Shown: positions 46,603 through 56,731, numbered from the stretch's first letter. The stretch is 64,000 bases of DNA from Devosia indica (GCF_003056405.1 NZ_PYVZ01000009.1:91966-155965); one strand, 5' to 3'. Numbers and translations: made by a program. The notes: a model not told the origin generated them from the sequence alone.

Positions 46603-47552
46603 CCGCCACCCACGATCCCACCATCCCGCCGCCCCGGCGGCTAAAGCCCTGGAACGCCGTCGAAAAAGGCCTGGCCCGGGTCGGCATTACCGGCCGCATG
46701 CTGGTGCTGATCGCGCCGCTTATCTGGCTCCTGGTGTTCTTTCTCGTGCCCCTGGCCGTGGTGTTCGGCATTTCGCTGGCGAACAAGCAGTTCGGCCGCC
46801 CGCCTTATACCCCGCTCCTCACCAGCGAAGAAGGCACGGTGCAACTGACATTGCACCTAAACAACTATATCCGCCTGTTCACCGACAATCTCTATGTCGC
46901 GGCCTATCTGAGCTCGATCCGCATCGCGGCGATTGCCACGATCATCACCCTGCTGGTCGGTTACCCCATGGCCTATGCCATTGCCCGCGCTCCCGATCGC
47001 TGGCGCAATATCCTGCTCATGCTGGTGGTGCTGCCCTTCTTCACCTCCTTCCTCCTGCGCGTCTACGCGCTGACCGGCTTCATGCGCGGCAATGGGGTGA
47101 TCAACCAGTTTCTCGGCCTGTTCGGCATCGAACCGATCGTGATGATGCAGACCGATTTTGCAGTCTATGTGGGCATTGTTTACACCTACCTGCCCTTCAT
47201 GATCCTGCCGCTCTACACCACGCTGGTGAAGCTCGACGTGTCCCTGTTCGAAGCCTCGGCGGATCTGGGGGCCAGGCCCATCCACACCTTTCTCTTCGTC
47301 ACCCTGCCGCTCTCGCTGCCCGGTATTATTGCCGGCTCGATGCTGGTCTTCATTCCGGCCATTGGCGAATTCGTCATTCCATCGCTGCTGGGCGGCCCGG
47401 AAACCTTGATGATCGGCCGGGTACTCTGGGACGAGTTCTTCAGTGCCACCAATTGGCCGCGCGCCTCCGCCGTGGCGGTGGCCATGTTGCTGGTCGTGGT
47501 GGTGCCCATCATGCTGTTGCAACGCGCCCAGGGCGCAGTGGTGGAGAAATAG
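46599..47552 (+). CDS. potH: Polyamine ABC transporter permease
   Basis: 317 aa membrane protein with about six helices. The cytoplasmic EAA-like loop SLFEASADLGARPIHTF lies before the last helices and contacts PotG. It is the first permease of the operon and overlaps potG by 4 bases; potI starts just after it. Confidence 0.95.
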   Translation: MTATHDPTIPPPRRLKPWNAVEKGLARVGITGRMLVLIAPLIWLLVFFLVPLAVVFGISLANKQFGRPPYTPLLTSEEGTVQLTLHLNNYIRLFTDNLYVAAYLSSIRIAAIATIITLLVGYPMAYAIARAPDRWRNILLMLVVLPFFTSFLLRVYALTGFMRGNGVINQFLGLFGIEPIVMMQTDFAVYVGIVYTYLPFMILPLYTTLVKLDVSLFEASADLGARPIHTFLFVTLPLSLPGIIAGSMLVFIPAIGEFVIPSLLGGPETLMIGRVLWDEFFSATNWPRASAVAVAMLLVVVVPIMLLQRAQGAVVEK

Positions 47553-47553
47553 C

Positions 47554-48363
47554 ATGCGCAAAGGCTGGTTCCTTCCCATCGCCGCGGCCTTGGGCTTTTC
47601 GTTTCTCTACGCGCCCATCGTCTCGCTGGTCATCTTTTCGTTCAATGAATCGAGCCTGGTCACTGTCTGGTCCGGCTTTTCGACCAAGTGGTATGGCGAG
47701 CTGTTCAGCGACCCGCAATTGCTCGGCGCGGCCTGGTTGAGCCTGCAGATTGCCGCGCTCAGCGCCAGCATCGCCCTGGTGCTGGGCACGCTGGCCGCCA
47801 TTGCCCTGGTCCGCTTCCGCCGCTTTCGCGGCCGCACCCTGTTTGCCGGCATGGTGTCGGCCCCCCTGGTCATGCCCGACGTGATCACCGGTCTGTCGCT
47901 GCTGCTGCTCTTTGTGGCCATGGAAGGTTTTCTGGGCTGGCCGCAAGGGCGCGGCATGCTGACCATCGTCATCGCTCACGCCACCTTTTGCACCGCCTAT
48001 GTCTGCGTGGTGGTGCAGTCGCGCCTGTCCGATTTCGACCGCAGCCTGGAAGAGGCCGCCATGGATCTGGGCGCCTCGCCGGTCCGCACATTTTTCGACA
48101 TCACCCTGCCCATCATTGCCCCGGCATTGGTCTCGGGCTGGCTGCTCGGCTTCACCCTTTCGCTCGACGATCTGGTGATCGCCAGCTTCGTGTCCGGCCC
48201 CGGCTCGTCAACCCTGCCCATGGTGATCTTTTCCAAGGTGCGCCTGGGCGTCTCGCCCGACGTCAATGCGCTGGCCTCCATCATCATCGGCATCGTGGCC
48301 TTGGGCGTCCTGGCCGCAACGATCATCCAGTTGCGGAGCAAGCCCAGGGATCGGCAGGTCTGA
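47554..48363 (+). CDS. potI: Polyamine ABC transporter permease
   Basis: 269 aa membrane protein with about six helices and the EAA-like loop SLEEAAMDLGASPVRTFF. It is the second permease of the polyamine importer and starts 1 base after the potH stop. An in-frame extension upstream is inside potH and is not used. It is the last gene of the operon. Confidence 0.95.
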   Translation: MRKGWFLPIAAALGFSFLYAPIVSLVIFSFNESSLVTVWSGFSTKWYGELFSDPQLLGAAWLSLQIAALSASIALVLGTLAAIALVRFRRFRGRTLFAGMVSAPLVMPDVITGLSLLLLFVAMEGFLGWPQGRGMLTIVIAHATFCTAYVCVVVQSRLSDFDRSLEEAAMDLGASPVRTFFDITLPIIAPALVSGWLLGFTLSLDDLVIASFVSGPGSSTLPMVIFSKVRLGVSPDVNALASIIIGIVALGVLAATIIQLRSKPRDRQV

Positions 48364-48402
48364 CCGCTGCCTGGAAGAGCAGCAAGCAGGGAACGCTGCT
48401 AA

Positions 48403-49413
48403 CTAGAGACCGTTCAGCACGCTCCTCGTGTCGGGCATCCGTGTGAGGGAGTTGGCAATGTGTTCGCGGCAGCGCGGGCCAACGTTCATGGCGGTGGCAT
48501 AGGCGCGGCGCAGATCGTCCGGCCGATCATCCGCCAGGACTTCGATCAGGAAGGCCGCTTGTTCGCGGTCCTTTGAGGATTTCAGATTCCCCGCGTCCTC
48601 ACGACGCCGATCCGCGATGATCAGCTTGTGGATTGCGAATTTCTCAGGGCGTGGCACCTGCACAAGAACACCAGATCTGTAGATAGCCGCTGCATGGATC
48701 GGCTCGGCTATTAGGAAGTTGAGATAGTTCAACGCCTGAGCGTTGACGCCGAGCGCGGGCAAGTCTCGAATTGTTTCCTCACCGAACGCGGGAGTTAGGA
48801 ATTCTACGAGCTGGCCGCTGCCGCCCTGGGCCCAACGCCAGATTCGCGCCGGATCAAGCCCAGGCACGGGGTCGAACTTCAGCGTCGAGAACGTCTCGGC
48901 CAGCCCCGGATCGACTTGATCTTCCAGGGCGAGGCTGAGCTTCTCGAACTGGGCCATGTCGATGTCACCGGTATTTGCCACCCCCCCCAATGGCAGGCGT
49001 AAGCCAAGCTCACCTTCGTAGAGGCGAAAGGCGTTCGTGCCGACAATGGTCCCGCCCAGTCGAAATGTCCCGGCGCCTGCCAAGGCAGACAGGATGGAGC
49101 CGGTGGCCCGGTCGGTTGGTGTCATGCCCTCTGCACGTAAGAGGCGCACCAGCCGTGACCGTTCGGCCTGCCGTTCCTTCGCTGTTGCGCGCAGTGCTTC
49201 GATCTGGTCGATACGCGCGCGCGTTTCGGCTCCGTCCTCGCCGATGTAGAAGAAGCGCATTTCTGTTCCGACGCGGCGCGCGGCGTACCAATAGGCCTTT
49301 TCGCCCCGCTGCTTTAGAGTAGGTTTGCCCTCTGAGTCAGATACGGCATCGTCCCTGAGCAAGCGGACAAGATCGGTGTATGCGCTCATTGCTATGCTGC
49401 TGAGTGCGGTCAT
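48403..49413 (-). CDS. Nucleotidyltransferase-fold protein (GSU2403-like), orphan
   Basis: 336 aa. The motif GGTIVGTNAFRLYEGELGLRLP, described here by its halves GGTIVGTNAF and YEGELGLRLP, followed by TGDIDMA, matches the GSU2403-type nucleotidyltransferase-fold family (NTP_transf_8-like). The fold is shared with toxins and tRNA-modifying enzymes, but the function of this branch is unknown. It has no recognised partner gene. Start 49413 is chosen over GTG 49422; MSAYTDL at 49389 is another option. Confidence 0.75.
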   Translation of the reverse strand: MTALSSIAMSAYTDLVRLLRDDAVSDSEGKPTLKQRGEKAYWYAARRVGTEMRFFYIGEDGAETRARIDQIEALRATAKERQAERSRLVRLLRAEGMTPTDRATGSILSALAGAGTFRLGGTIVGTNAFRLYEGELGLRLPLGGVANTGDIDMAQFEKLSLALEDQVDPGLAETFSTLKFDPVPGLDPARIWRWAQGGSGQLVEFLTPAFGEETIRDLPALGVNAQALNYLNFLIAEPIHAAAIYRSGVLVQVPRPEKFAIHKLIIADRRREDAGNLKSSKDREQAAFLIEVLADDRPDDLRRAYATAMNVGPRCREHIANSLTRMPDTRSVLNGL

Positions 49414-49435
49414 GCCTATCACTTTCAGTTATTGC

Positions 49436-49464
49436 TTGGCACATTGTACCTATCAAAATAGAAA
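49436..49464 (+). promoter_or_regulatory. Candidate sigma-70 promoter upstream of the 23-codon ORF
   Basis: TTGGCA (49436-49441) and TAGAAA (49459-49464) are separated by 17 bases, a good sigma-70-like spacing. This would drive the short transcription unit ending in the terminator at 49764. Confidence 0.45.
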
Positions 49465-49621
49465 TTTGCTAGGCACGCAAGAAAGCTGACTTTGTGTGGG
49501 CAGAGGCCAAGCTGACCTCGCCCATAGTGCTGCCCGCAACAACGAACTTTCGTGACTGGACAGATCCCCAAAACGGGCGCAAGCTCACCCCATGTTCAAC
49601 AAAAGCAAAGGAGGTGATCCA

Positions 49622-49693
49622 GTGTCTTATGAGGTTTTGGCTCTTGAGGAAGGTCTGGGTTTTCATGTGTTGAGCGGGAGTGATCTCGGCTAG
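49622..49693 (+). CDS. 23-codon ORF with near-perfect Shine-Dalgarno (leader peptide or small RNA ORF)
   Basis: The GTG start at 49622 follows AAAGGAGGTGATCCAG (49607-49622, ending at the G of GTG), an exact complement of the 16S rRNA 3' end, so translation initiation should be strong. The peptide reads MSYEVLALEEGLGFHVLSGS and ends in DLG; no family is recognised. The stop is TAG at 49691. A promoter lies about 160 bases upstream and a terminator 40 bases downstream. It may be a leader peptide of purU or the ORF of a small RNA. The opposite strand also holds an open frame, which I consider a shadow. Confidence 0.5.
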   Translation: MSYEVLALEEGLGFHVLSGSDLG

Positions 49694-49732
49694 CAACACA
49701 CCTCCCGGCCCCTCAAGGTCGATAAGCTCAGG

Positions 49733-49764
49733 AAGGGCTGTCCGTAAGGGCAGCCCTTTTCTGT
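49733..49764 (+). terminator. Rho-independent terminator before purU
   Basis: AAGGGCTG pairs with CAGCCCTT (49733-49758) around a 10-base loop and is followed by TTCTGTT. It lies between the 23-codon ORF and purU, so it can end the short transcript or attenuate purU. Confidence 0.75.
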
Positions 49765-49909
49765 TGCGCCGTTCGCCACCTGCACAGCCCAAGGCTTGAC
49801 GGATGGCGCCAAGCCATTGATACCGCTGGCCGAGCACCCGCGCCGCCACACCAGCCGATTGCCGGTTTCGGTTTGGACGCGCGACACAAAAAATCTCGGG
49901 AGGCCCGCA

Positions 49910-50764
49910 TTGTCTTCGGCCAATTTCGTACTCACCCTTAGCTGCACCGACCGGCCCGGCATCGTGGCTGCCGTCACCACCGAGCTGGCGGCGCTCAAGG
50001 CCAATATTGCTGAAAGCAATCAGTTCTGGGATCGCGAGACCGGCCGCTTTTTCATGCGCCTGGCCTTTACCGCCCCGCAGGGTGTGAGCCGCGAGAGTAT
50101 CGAAAAAGCGCTCAAATCACCCATTGAGCGCTTCGACATGAAGACGGCGCTTTCCGATGAGAGCCGCAAGAAGCGCGTTGTCATCATGGTCTCCAAATTC
50201 GACCACACGCTATTGCATCTGCTCTATCAGATCCGCGTTGGCTGGCTCGACGCCGAGGTCGCCGCCATCGTCTCCAACCATGAAGACGCCCGCAAGATCG
50301 CCCAAGACGCTGGCGTGCCCTTCCATTTTCTGCCCGTCACCAGGGAGACCAAGGCTGATCAGGAAGCCCAGGTGCTCGAGATCGTCAAGTCCACCGGCGC
50401 TGACCTTGTGGTGCTGGCGCGCTACATGCAGGTGCTCTCGGACAATCTCTCGACGCGTCTTTTTGGCCAGGTGATCAATATTCACCACTCCTTCCTGCCC
50501 AGCTTCAAAGGCGCCAAGCCCTATCACCAAGCCCATGAGCGCGGCGTCAAGATCATCGGCGCCACCGCCCATTACGTCACGCCCGATCTCGATGAAGGCC
50601 CGATCATCGAGCAGGAAACCGCCCGCGTGACCCATGCACTGAGCCCCGACGATCTGGTCGCCGCCGGCCGCGACATCGAAAGCCGCGTGCTGGCCCGCGC
50701 CGTCAAGTTGCACCTGGAAAACCGGGTCATGCTCAATGGCAAGAAGACAGTGGTGTTTGGGTAA
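49910..50764 (+). CDS. purU: Formyltetrahydrofolate deformylase
   Basis: 284 aa, normal length for PurU. An N-terminal ACT domain (TLSCTDRPGIVAAVT) precedes the formyltransferase domain with HHSFLPSFKGAKPY and TPDLDEGPIIEQE. It releases formate from 10-formyl-THF. The start is taken as TTG at 49910 because GGGAGG lies 6 bases upstream and the family starts here; an in-frame extension reaches TTG at 49796. It is convergent with the Rrf2 gene. Confidence 0.94.
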   Translation: MSSANFVLTLSCTDRPGIVAAVTTELAALKANIAESNQFWDRETGRFFMRLAFTAPQGVSRESIEKALKSPIERFDMKTALSDESRKKRVVIMVSKFDHTLLHLLYQIRVGWLDAEVAAIVSNHEDARKIAQDAGVPFHFLPVTRETKADQEAQVLEIVKSTGADLVVLARYMQVLSDNLSTRLFGQVINIHHSFLPSFKGAKPYHQAHERGVKIIGATAHYVTPDLDEGPIIEQETARVTHALSPDDLVAAGRDIESRVLARAVKLHLENRVMLNGKKTVVFG

Positions 50765-50799
50765 GGCGTACTCGATCGGGGGATTAGGTGGGGTATTCC

Positions 50800-51228
50800 C
50801 TAAACCGGCAGATCTTCCAGGTTGAGCGAATCCGCCAGGCTGGTCCGGTCGAGGACCGCTCGCGTCGCCAGCGTCACCCGCTCGAACACATGCCGGATTT
50901 CGCAAGACCCCTCATCCTGGCAGTCCGAGCATTTCTTGTAGGCGATCTTGGAGAGGCACGGCAGCGGCGCGATGGGACCGTCGATCAGCCGCAGCACCTC
51001 ACCATAGGTGATTTCCTCGGGGGCCTTGAGCAGTTCATAGCCCCCCATGCGGCCCCGGCGGGAATTGACGATACCGGCACGTTTGAGCTCGAGCAGGATC
51101 TGCTCGAGGAACTTCTTGGGGATCGCCTGGTCCTTGGAAATCTCACCGATCATCCGGCTCTGTCCACGACCGGCCCTTGCCAGCGACACCAGTGCCCGCA
51201 AGGCATATTTGGCCTTTTGCGAAATCAT
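50800..51228 (-). CDS. Rrf2 family transcriptional regulator
   Basis: 142 aa. An N-terminal winged helix (LLELKRAGIVNSRRGRMGGYEL) is typical of Rrf2 proteins. Four Cys at 91, 100, 103 and 109 cluster in the region that binds Fe-S clusters in IscR, NsrR and RirA, so it probably senses iron, NO or redox state; its spacing does not exactly match any of these. The CPA2 antiporter gene lies downstream. Confidence 0.9.
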   Translation of the reverse strand: MISQKAKYALRALVSLARAGRGQSRMIGEISKDQAIPKKFLEQILLELKRAGIVNSRRGRMGGYELLKAPEEITYGEVLRLIDGPIAPLPCLSKIAYKKCSDCQDEGSCEIRHVFERVTLATRAVLDRTSLADSLNLEDLPV

Positions 51229-51344
51229 CCATTCCCCCCGAACGTATGGCAGAGCGGCGGGCTACGTGCTCCCTGCCGGTCTTCTGCCCAATAGATTGCG
51301 GTACCCGCGCGCCTGTCCCGGGAGGTCCAGTTCGCGGGCCCAGG

Positions 51345-53663
51345 TTAGTCTTTTTTCTCCGGCGCGACTGGTGGCACAGCCTCGCCTATATCTTCCTTGT
51401 CAGGCGCCGCGTCCTCGCTCACCACGGTATTGTCCCCTGTCTCGGCGGCCACCTGCTCATCATCACCGCTGGCCGGTGCCGGCTGCGGCGGTACGATCTC
51501 GTCGATGGCGGCGGGCGCTTCGCCGACCAGCGGTGTGTCGATAATCGGTTCGATCACCGCCGGTGGAATATCGCTCTCCGGCTCTGCCTCTGCGGGTTTG
51601 TCCCCATCCAATGGCTCTGCCACCGCCTCCAGCACTGGCAACGCGTCTGGCGCGGCATCCTCGGTCTCATCGGGCTCCGCAGTGCTTGCAGCAACGGCCT
51701 CGTCACCCTCCGTTCCAGCCGTTTCCGGCAACGGTTCGGCATCCTCACCCTGCTCACTGATCGCCGCTTCGGTCAGCGCCGCGCCCATGGCCGCATTGGC
51801 CAGGATATTCTCGGCAGCGGGCAGCTTGGCCTCGCCGGGCAGATCGCTGCCCGGGCCGTTGCCGCTCGCATCGCTGCGCAGATAGGTCAGAATGCCCCGG
51901 CCGATCTCCTGCTCGCCGCGAATGATCGTGGTCGCGCCCAGATTGCGCAGGAAGCTTTCTTCCTCTTCCGAATAGGCTCTGGAGATAATCGCAATGCCAG
52001 GATTGAGCTTGCGCCCGCTTTCGCAGACCGAGCCGGCCTCAAAGCCATTGGAAATGGCCACCAGGAGGGCCTTGGCTGCGCCCAGATTGGCGAGCTTGAG
52101 CACGTCTGCGCTGGCGGCATTGCCGAACACCACCTCAAAACCTTCGGCGCGGGCCGCGGCCACATCGTGATCGGAATCCTCGATCACCACCAACCCGCCG
52201 CCATCGGCCTTGATACCGGCGGCGACAATGCGGCCCACCTGGCCATAGCCGACCAGCACGGTATGACCGGTCTGGTGCGAGGGCTCGCCCGTATCGTCAT
52301 CGGCACCCGGCGCGCCCCGATCCACCGCGCCTTCCGAGGGGGCATCGCTGGTCGCCGGGCCTTCGGCCGCCATGGATGGCTCCATGCGGGGCTCTGCAGG
52401 CGGCGGTTCGACGCCTTTTTGCCGGGCCACGCGCTGCTCCAGCCGCGGCTTGACCAGGTCGAGCACGAAGAACACCACCGGATTGAGCACGATGGAGATC
52501 AGCGCACCGGCCAGGATCAGGTCCTTGCCTTCACTGGGCAGAATGGCCAGCGCCACGCCCATGCTGGCCAGGATGAAGGAAAATTCGCCGATCTGCGCCA
52601 GCGAGGCCGAAATGGTCAGTGCGGTCGAGATCGGGCGCTTGAACAGCACCACGATCCAGAAGGCGGCCAGCGACTTGCCGATGACAATGATAAACACCGT
52701 TGCCAGCACCAGCAGGGGCTGGGTGATGATGATGCTGGGATCAAACAGCATGCCCACCGAGACAAAGAACAGCACCGCGAAGGCGTCGCGCAGCGGCAGG
52801 GTTTCCTGGGCGGCGCGATGCGACAGCTCGCTTTCCGAAAGGATCATGCCGGCAAAGAAGGCGCCCAGCGCCAGCGAAACGCCGAACAGCACCGAGGAGC
52901 CCAGCGCCACGCCCAGCGCAATGGCCAGCACCGCCAGGCGGAACAATTCGCGGCTGCCTGTATGGGCCGTGCCGTGCAGCGCCCAGGGGATCACCCGGCG
53001 TCCCACCACCAGCATGAAGCCGACAAAAGCCGCAACCTTGAGCAGCGTCAGGCCCAGTATGCCCCAGATGCCGATCTCAATGCCCAGAAGCCGGGTGACA
53101 AAGGACACAAAGGGATCGTGCAGCCCTTCACCGCCGCCATTTATGCTGGCAATCGCCGGCACCAGGACCAGCGCCAGCACCATGGCCAGGTCTTCCACGA
53201 TCAGCCAGCCCACCGCGATGCGGCCGCGCTCGCTTTCGATCAGCCGGCGGTCCTGCAGCGCCTTGAGCAGCACCACGGTGGAGGCCACCGACAGCGCGAG
53301 GCCGAAAATGACCGACGCAAACAGGCTCCAGCCCAGCAGCAGCCCCAGGCCGGCCCCGAGCACGGTGGCAAAGCCGATCTGCACCACGGCGCCAGGAATG
53401 GCCAGCGCCCGCACGCTCATCAGATCCTTGAGCGAGAAATGCAGGCCCACGCCGAACATCAGGAGGATCACCCCCAATTCGGCCAGCTCCAGGGCCAGTT
53501 CCTGATCCGCCACGAAGCCCGGCGTAAAGGGGCCCACAATGATACCGGCAAACAGATAGCCCACCAGCGGCGGCATGCGCAGCCGATTGGCCACCATGCC
53601 GAAAATATAGGCCAGCACCAGACCCGCAACGATCGTTGAGATCAGGGGGGTGTCATGGTGCAT
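51345..53663 (-). CDS. CPA2 monovalent cation:proton antiporter with NAD-binding domain and long acidic tail
   Basis: 772 aa. The first 390 residues contain about 12 membrane helices of the KefB/KefC type (GYLFAGIIVGPFTPG, GVGLHFSLKDL). A TrkA-N (RCK) domain with VLVGYGQVGRIVAAG follows. The last 200 residues are an unusual Ala/Glu/Pro-rich acidic tail. The start at 53663 has GGAGGCGCGA upstream; an earlier in-frame ATG is not used. It exchanges K+ or Na+ for H+. Confidence 0.93.
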   Translation of the reverse strand: MHHDTPLISTIVAGLVLAYIFGMVANRLRMPPLVGYLFAGIIVGPFTPGFVADQELALELAELGVILLMFGVGLHFSLKDLMSVRALAIPGAVVQIGFATVLGAGLGLLLGWSLFASVIFGLALSVASTVVLLKALQDRRLIESERGRIAVGWLIVEDLAMVLALVLVPAIASINGGGEGLHDPFVSFVTRLLGIEIGIWGILGLTLLKVAAFVGFMLVVGRRVIPWALHGTAHTGSRELFRLAVLAIALGVALGSSVLFGVSLALGAFFAGMILSESELSHRAAQETLPLRDAFAVLFFVSVGMLFDPSIIITQPLLVLATVFIIVIGKSLAAFWIVVLFKRPISTALTISASLAQIGEFSFILASMGVALAILPSEGKDLILAGALISIVLNPVVFFVLDLVKPRLEQRVARQKGVEPPPAEPRMEPSMAAEGPATSDAPSEGAVDRGAPGADDDTGEPSHQTGHTVLVGYGQVGRIVAAGIKADGGGLVVIEDSDHDVAAARAEGFEVVFGNAASADVLKLANLGAAKALLVAISNGFEAGSVCESGRKLNPGIAIISRAYSEEEESFLRNLGATTIIRGEQEIGRGILTYLRSDASGNGPGSDLPGEAKLPAAENILANAAMGAALTEAAISEQGEDAEPLPETAGTEGDEAVAASTAEPDETEDAAPDALPVLEAVAEPLDGDKPAEAEPESDIPPAVIEPIIDTPLVGEAPAAIDEIVPPQPAPASGDDEQVAAETGDNTVVSEDAAPDKEDIGEAVPPVAPEKKD

Positions 53664-53828
53664 TCGCGCCTCCGGCCGGTTCAGGTTATGTCGATCAAAA
53701 CAATGGGGTATGGCGGCCCATGCGCGCAAGCCTTTATGCGCAAAGGCATATGAGCCATTCGCAGCAGGACAGCCACGAAGCTCTATAAATCCGGTCAAGT
53801 ATGGTGGAACTTTGACTCGGTGGCAGGC

Positions 53829-53888
53829 AAAATCGAGCCGGTGGCTCGATTTTAGAGTCAAAGGCCTTGAGCCCTATGGGCGATTGGC
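53829..53888 (+). repeat. Two-hairpin repeat, copy C
   Basis: Hairpin 1: perfect 11-bp stem AAAATCGAGCC with triloop GGT (53829-53853). Hairpin 2 (53864-53888): GCC/GGC enclosing GA/GA and a perfect inner stem GCCC/GGGC with TAT loop. It lies between the end of the helicase gene and the start of the antiporter gene. Confidence 0.85.
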
Positions 53889-53902
53889 GGACCCGTGCCC
53901 CC

Positions 53903-54994
53903 TCACCCCACGATGGTGATCTTCTCGGCCGCCCGCGTAATCCCGGTGTAAAGCCAGCGCGCCCGCTCCTCGCGGAACACGAAGCTCTCGTCGAACAGAT
54001 AGACATTATCCCACTGGCTGCCCTGCGCCTTGTGCACCGTCAGGCAATAGCCGAAGGTGAACTCGTCGAACTGGCGCCGCTCGGGCCAGCTCATCGCGTC
54101 CTCCTCGCCCGACAGGAACGCCTTGTGGGTCAAGACACGGGTTTCACCCTTGCCTTCATCATCAGCCAATAACAGCGACCATTTGCCGTTCGAGCGCCGC
54201 GTCGCTTCGGTGACGATCCAGATCTGCCCATTGAGCAGGCGTTTGCGCGGATTGTTGCGCAGGCACACCATGCGGTCGCCCACCACCGGCTCATGGAACG
54301 GAAGCCCCTTCAATTCGCGCAAGCGATCATTATAGGTCAGCCGCGTCTTGTTGCGCCCCACCAGCACCTGGTCGGCTTCCAGCACCGCCTCGCGATCCAC
54401 CGAATCGCGCCCCACCACCAAGCTCTCACCATAGCGGCCATGCTCGAGATAGCCGCCCTCGCGCACTGCCATGGAAAGCTGGATGATCGGATTGTCCGCC
54501 GCCTGACGATGAATTTCGGTCAGCATGATGTCGGGCTCGGTATTGATGAAGAATCCTGCCCCCTGCACCGGCGGTAGCTGGAACGGGTCGCCCAGCACCA
54601 GCACTTTCACCCCGAAGCTCAGGAGGTCCGCGCCAAGCTGCTCGTCGACCATCGAGACTTCATCGATGACGATCAGATCGGCATCGGCTGCCGGGCTTTC
54701 CGGATCGAGTACGAAGCGCGGCTCGCCCTCCTTCTCGCTCACCAGCGTGTAGATCAGGCTGTGTATGGTCTGCGCGCCCTTGCAGCCCCGCTTGCGCATG
54801 ACCATGGCCGCCTTGCCGGTAAAGGCGGCATATTTGACGCTTCGCACATCCTGCGCCAGATGCACCGCCAGGGTCGATTTGCCGGTGCCCGCCCAGCCGA
54901 ACAGGCGAAACACCTGCGGCCCATTTCGGTCCTTCAGCCAGGCCGACACCGCGACCAGCGCCGCATCCTGCTGGCTCGACCAGACCGGCGGCAT
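53903..54994 (-). CDS. RecD-like/ATP-dependent DNA helicase
   Basis: 363 aa. Walker A GWAGTGKST, Walker B VIDEVSMV, and LGDPFQLPPV, then a C-terminal UvrD/RecD-like VHKAQGSQWDNVYL and YTGITRAAEKI. It is a compact superfamily 1 helicase. The ATG overlaps the FAH gene stop by 1 base (TGATG), so it is in an operon with the aldo-keto reductase and FAH gene. Its role is not known; there is no phage or plasmid context. Confidence 0.92.
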   Translation of the reverse strand: MPPVWSSQQDAALVAVSAWLKDRNGPQVFRLFGWAGTGKSTLAVHLAQDVRSVKYAAFTGKAAMVMRKRGCKGAQTIHSLIYTLVSEKEGEPRFVLDPESPAADADLIVIDEVSMVDEQLGADLLSFGVKVLVLGDPFQLPPVQGAGFFINTEPDIMLTEIHRQAADNPIIQLSMAVREGGYLEHGRYGESLVVGRDSVDREAVLEADQVLVGRNKTRLTYNDRLRELKGLPFHEPVVGDRMVCLRNNPRKRLLNGQIWIVTEATRRSNGKWSLLLADDEGKGETRVLTHKAFLSGEEDAMSWPERRQFDEFTFGYCLTVHKAQGSQWDNVYLFDESFVFREERARWLYTGITRAAEKITIVG

Positions 54995-55669
54995 CAGCCG
55001 ATCACCGTCGAGACCGTGCCGACCCCCTCGATATTGCCCTCCAGCACATCGCGCCGCCGCACCGGGCTGACCCCGGCCGGTGTGCCGGTCAGGATCAGAT
55101 CGCCGGCCCGCACCGTCACCAGGCGGCTGAGATAGGCAATGGTCTCGGGCACGCTCCAGATCTGGTCGCCCAGATCGCCCCTTTGCCGCTCCGCACCATT
55201 GACGCTGAGCGTAATCGCGCCTGTTGCCGGATGGCCGATGGCCTTGGCCGGCGCAATGGTGCCGACCGGCGCGGATTGGTCGAACCCCTTGGCCATGCTC
55301 CAGGGACGCCCGGCCTTTTTCGCTTCTGCCTGCAGGTCACGCCGCGTCATGTCGAGCCCGGCGGCATAGCCGAAGACGTGCTCGAGCGCGGCGTGCTCGC
55401 CAATATTGGCGCCATCCCTGCCAATGGCTACCACCAGTTCGATCTCATGCTGCAGATCGCGGGTCTGCGGCGGGTAGGCGATGGGCGCACCATCAATCAC
55501 CACCGCATCGGCCGGCTTGGCAAAGAAGAATGGCGGCTCGCGCGCATCATTGCCCATTTCCCTGATGTGCTCTGCATAGTTGCGGCCCACGCAATAAACC
55601 CGCCGCACCGGAAAGAACCCGCCGCCGGCCACCGGAATCAGCACCGGCTGCGGCGCTGGAAAAACCAGA

Positions 55670-55677
<8 letters not shown>
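54994..55677 (-). CDS. Fumarylacetoacetate hydrolase family protein
   Basis: 227 aa. FAH fold with VYCVGRNYAEHIREMG, FAKPADAVV and DLQHEIELVV. Substrate unknown; relatives include fumarylpyruvate hydrolase and acylpyruvase. The start is GTG at 55677 because GAGGAG lies 7 bases upstream, giving an 8-base overlap with the aldo-keto reductase; a longer frame begins at 55695 in the same region. Confidence 0.88.

Positions 55678-56731
<1,054 letters not shown>

Noticed and set aside
49469..49849. A 126-codon minus-strand frame containing CTGGATCACCTCCTTT
   Set aside because: It resembles the 16S rRNA 3' end only in 16 bases, which is explained by the Shine-Dalgarno on the plus strand. No rRNA gene lies next to it, and no ribosome-binding site supports the minus-strand frame.
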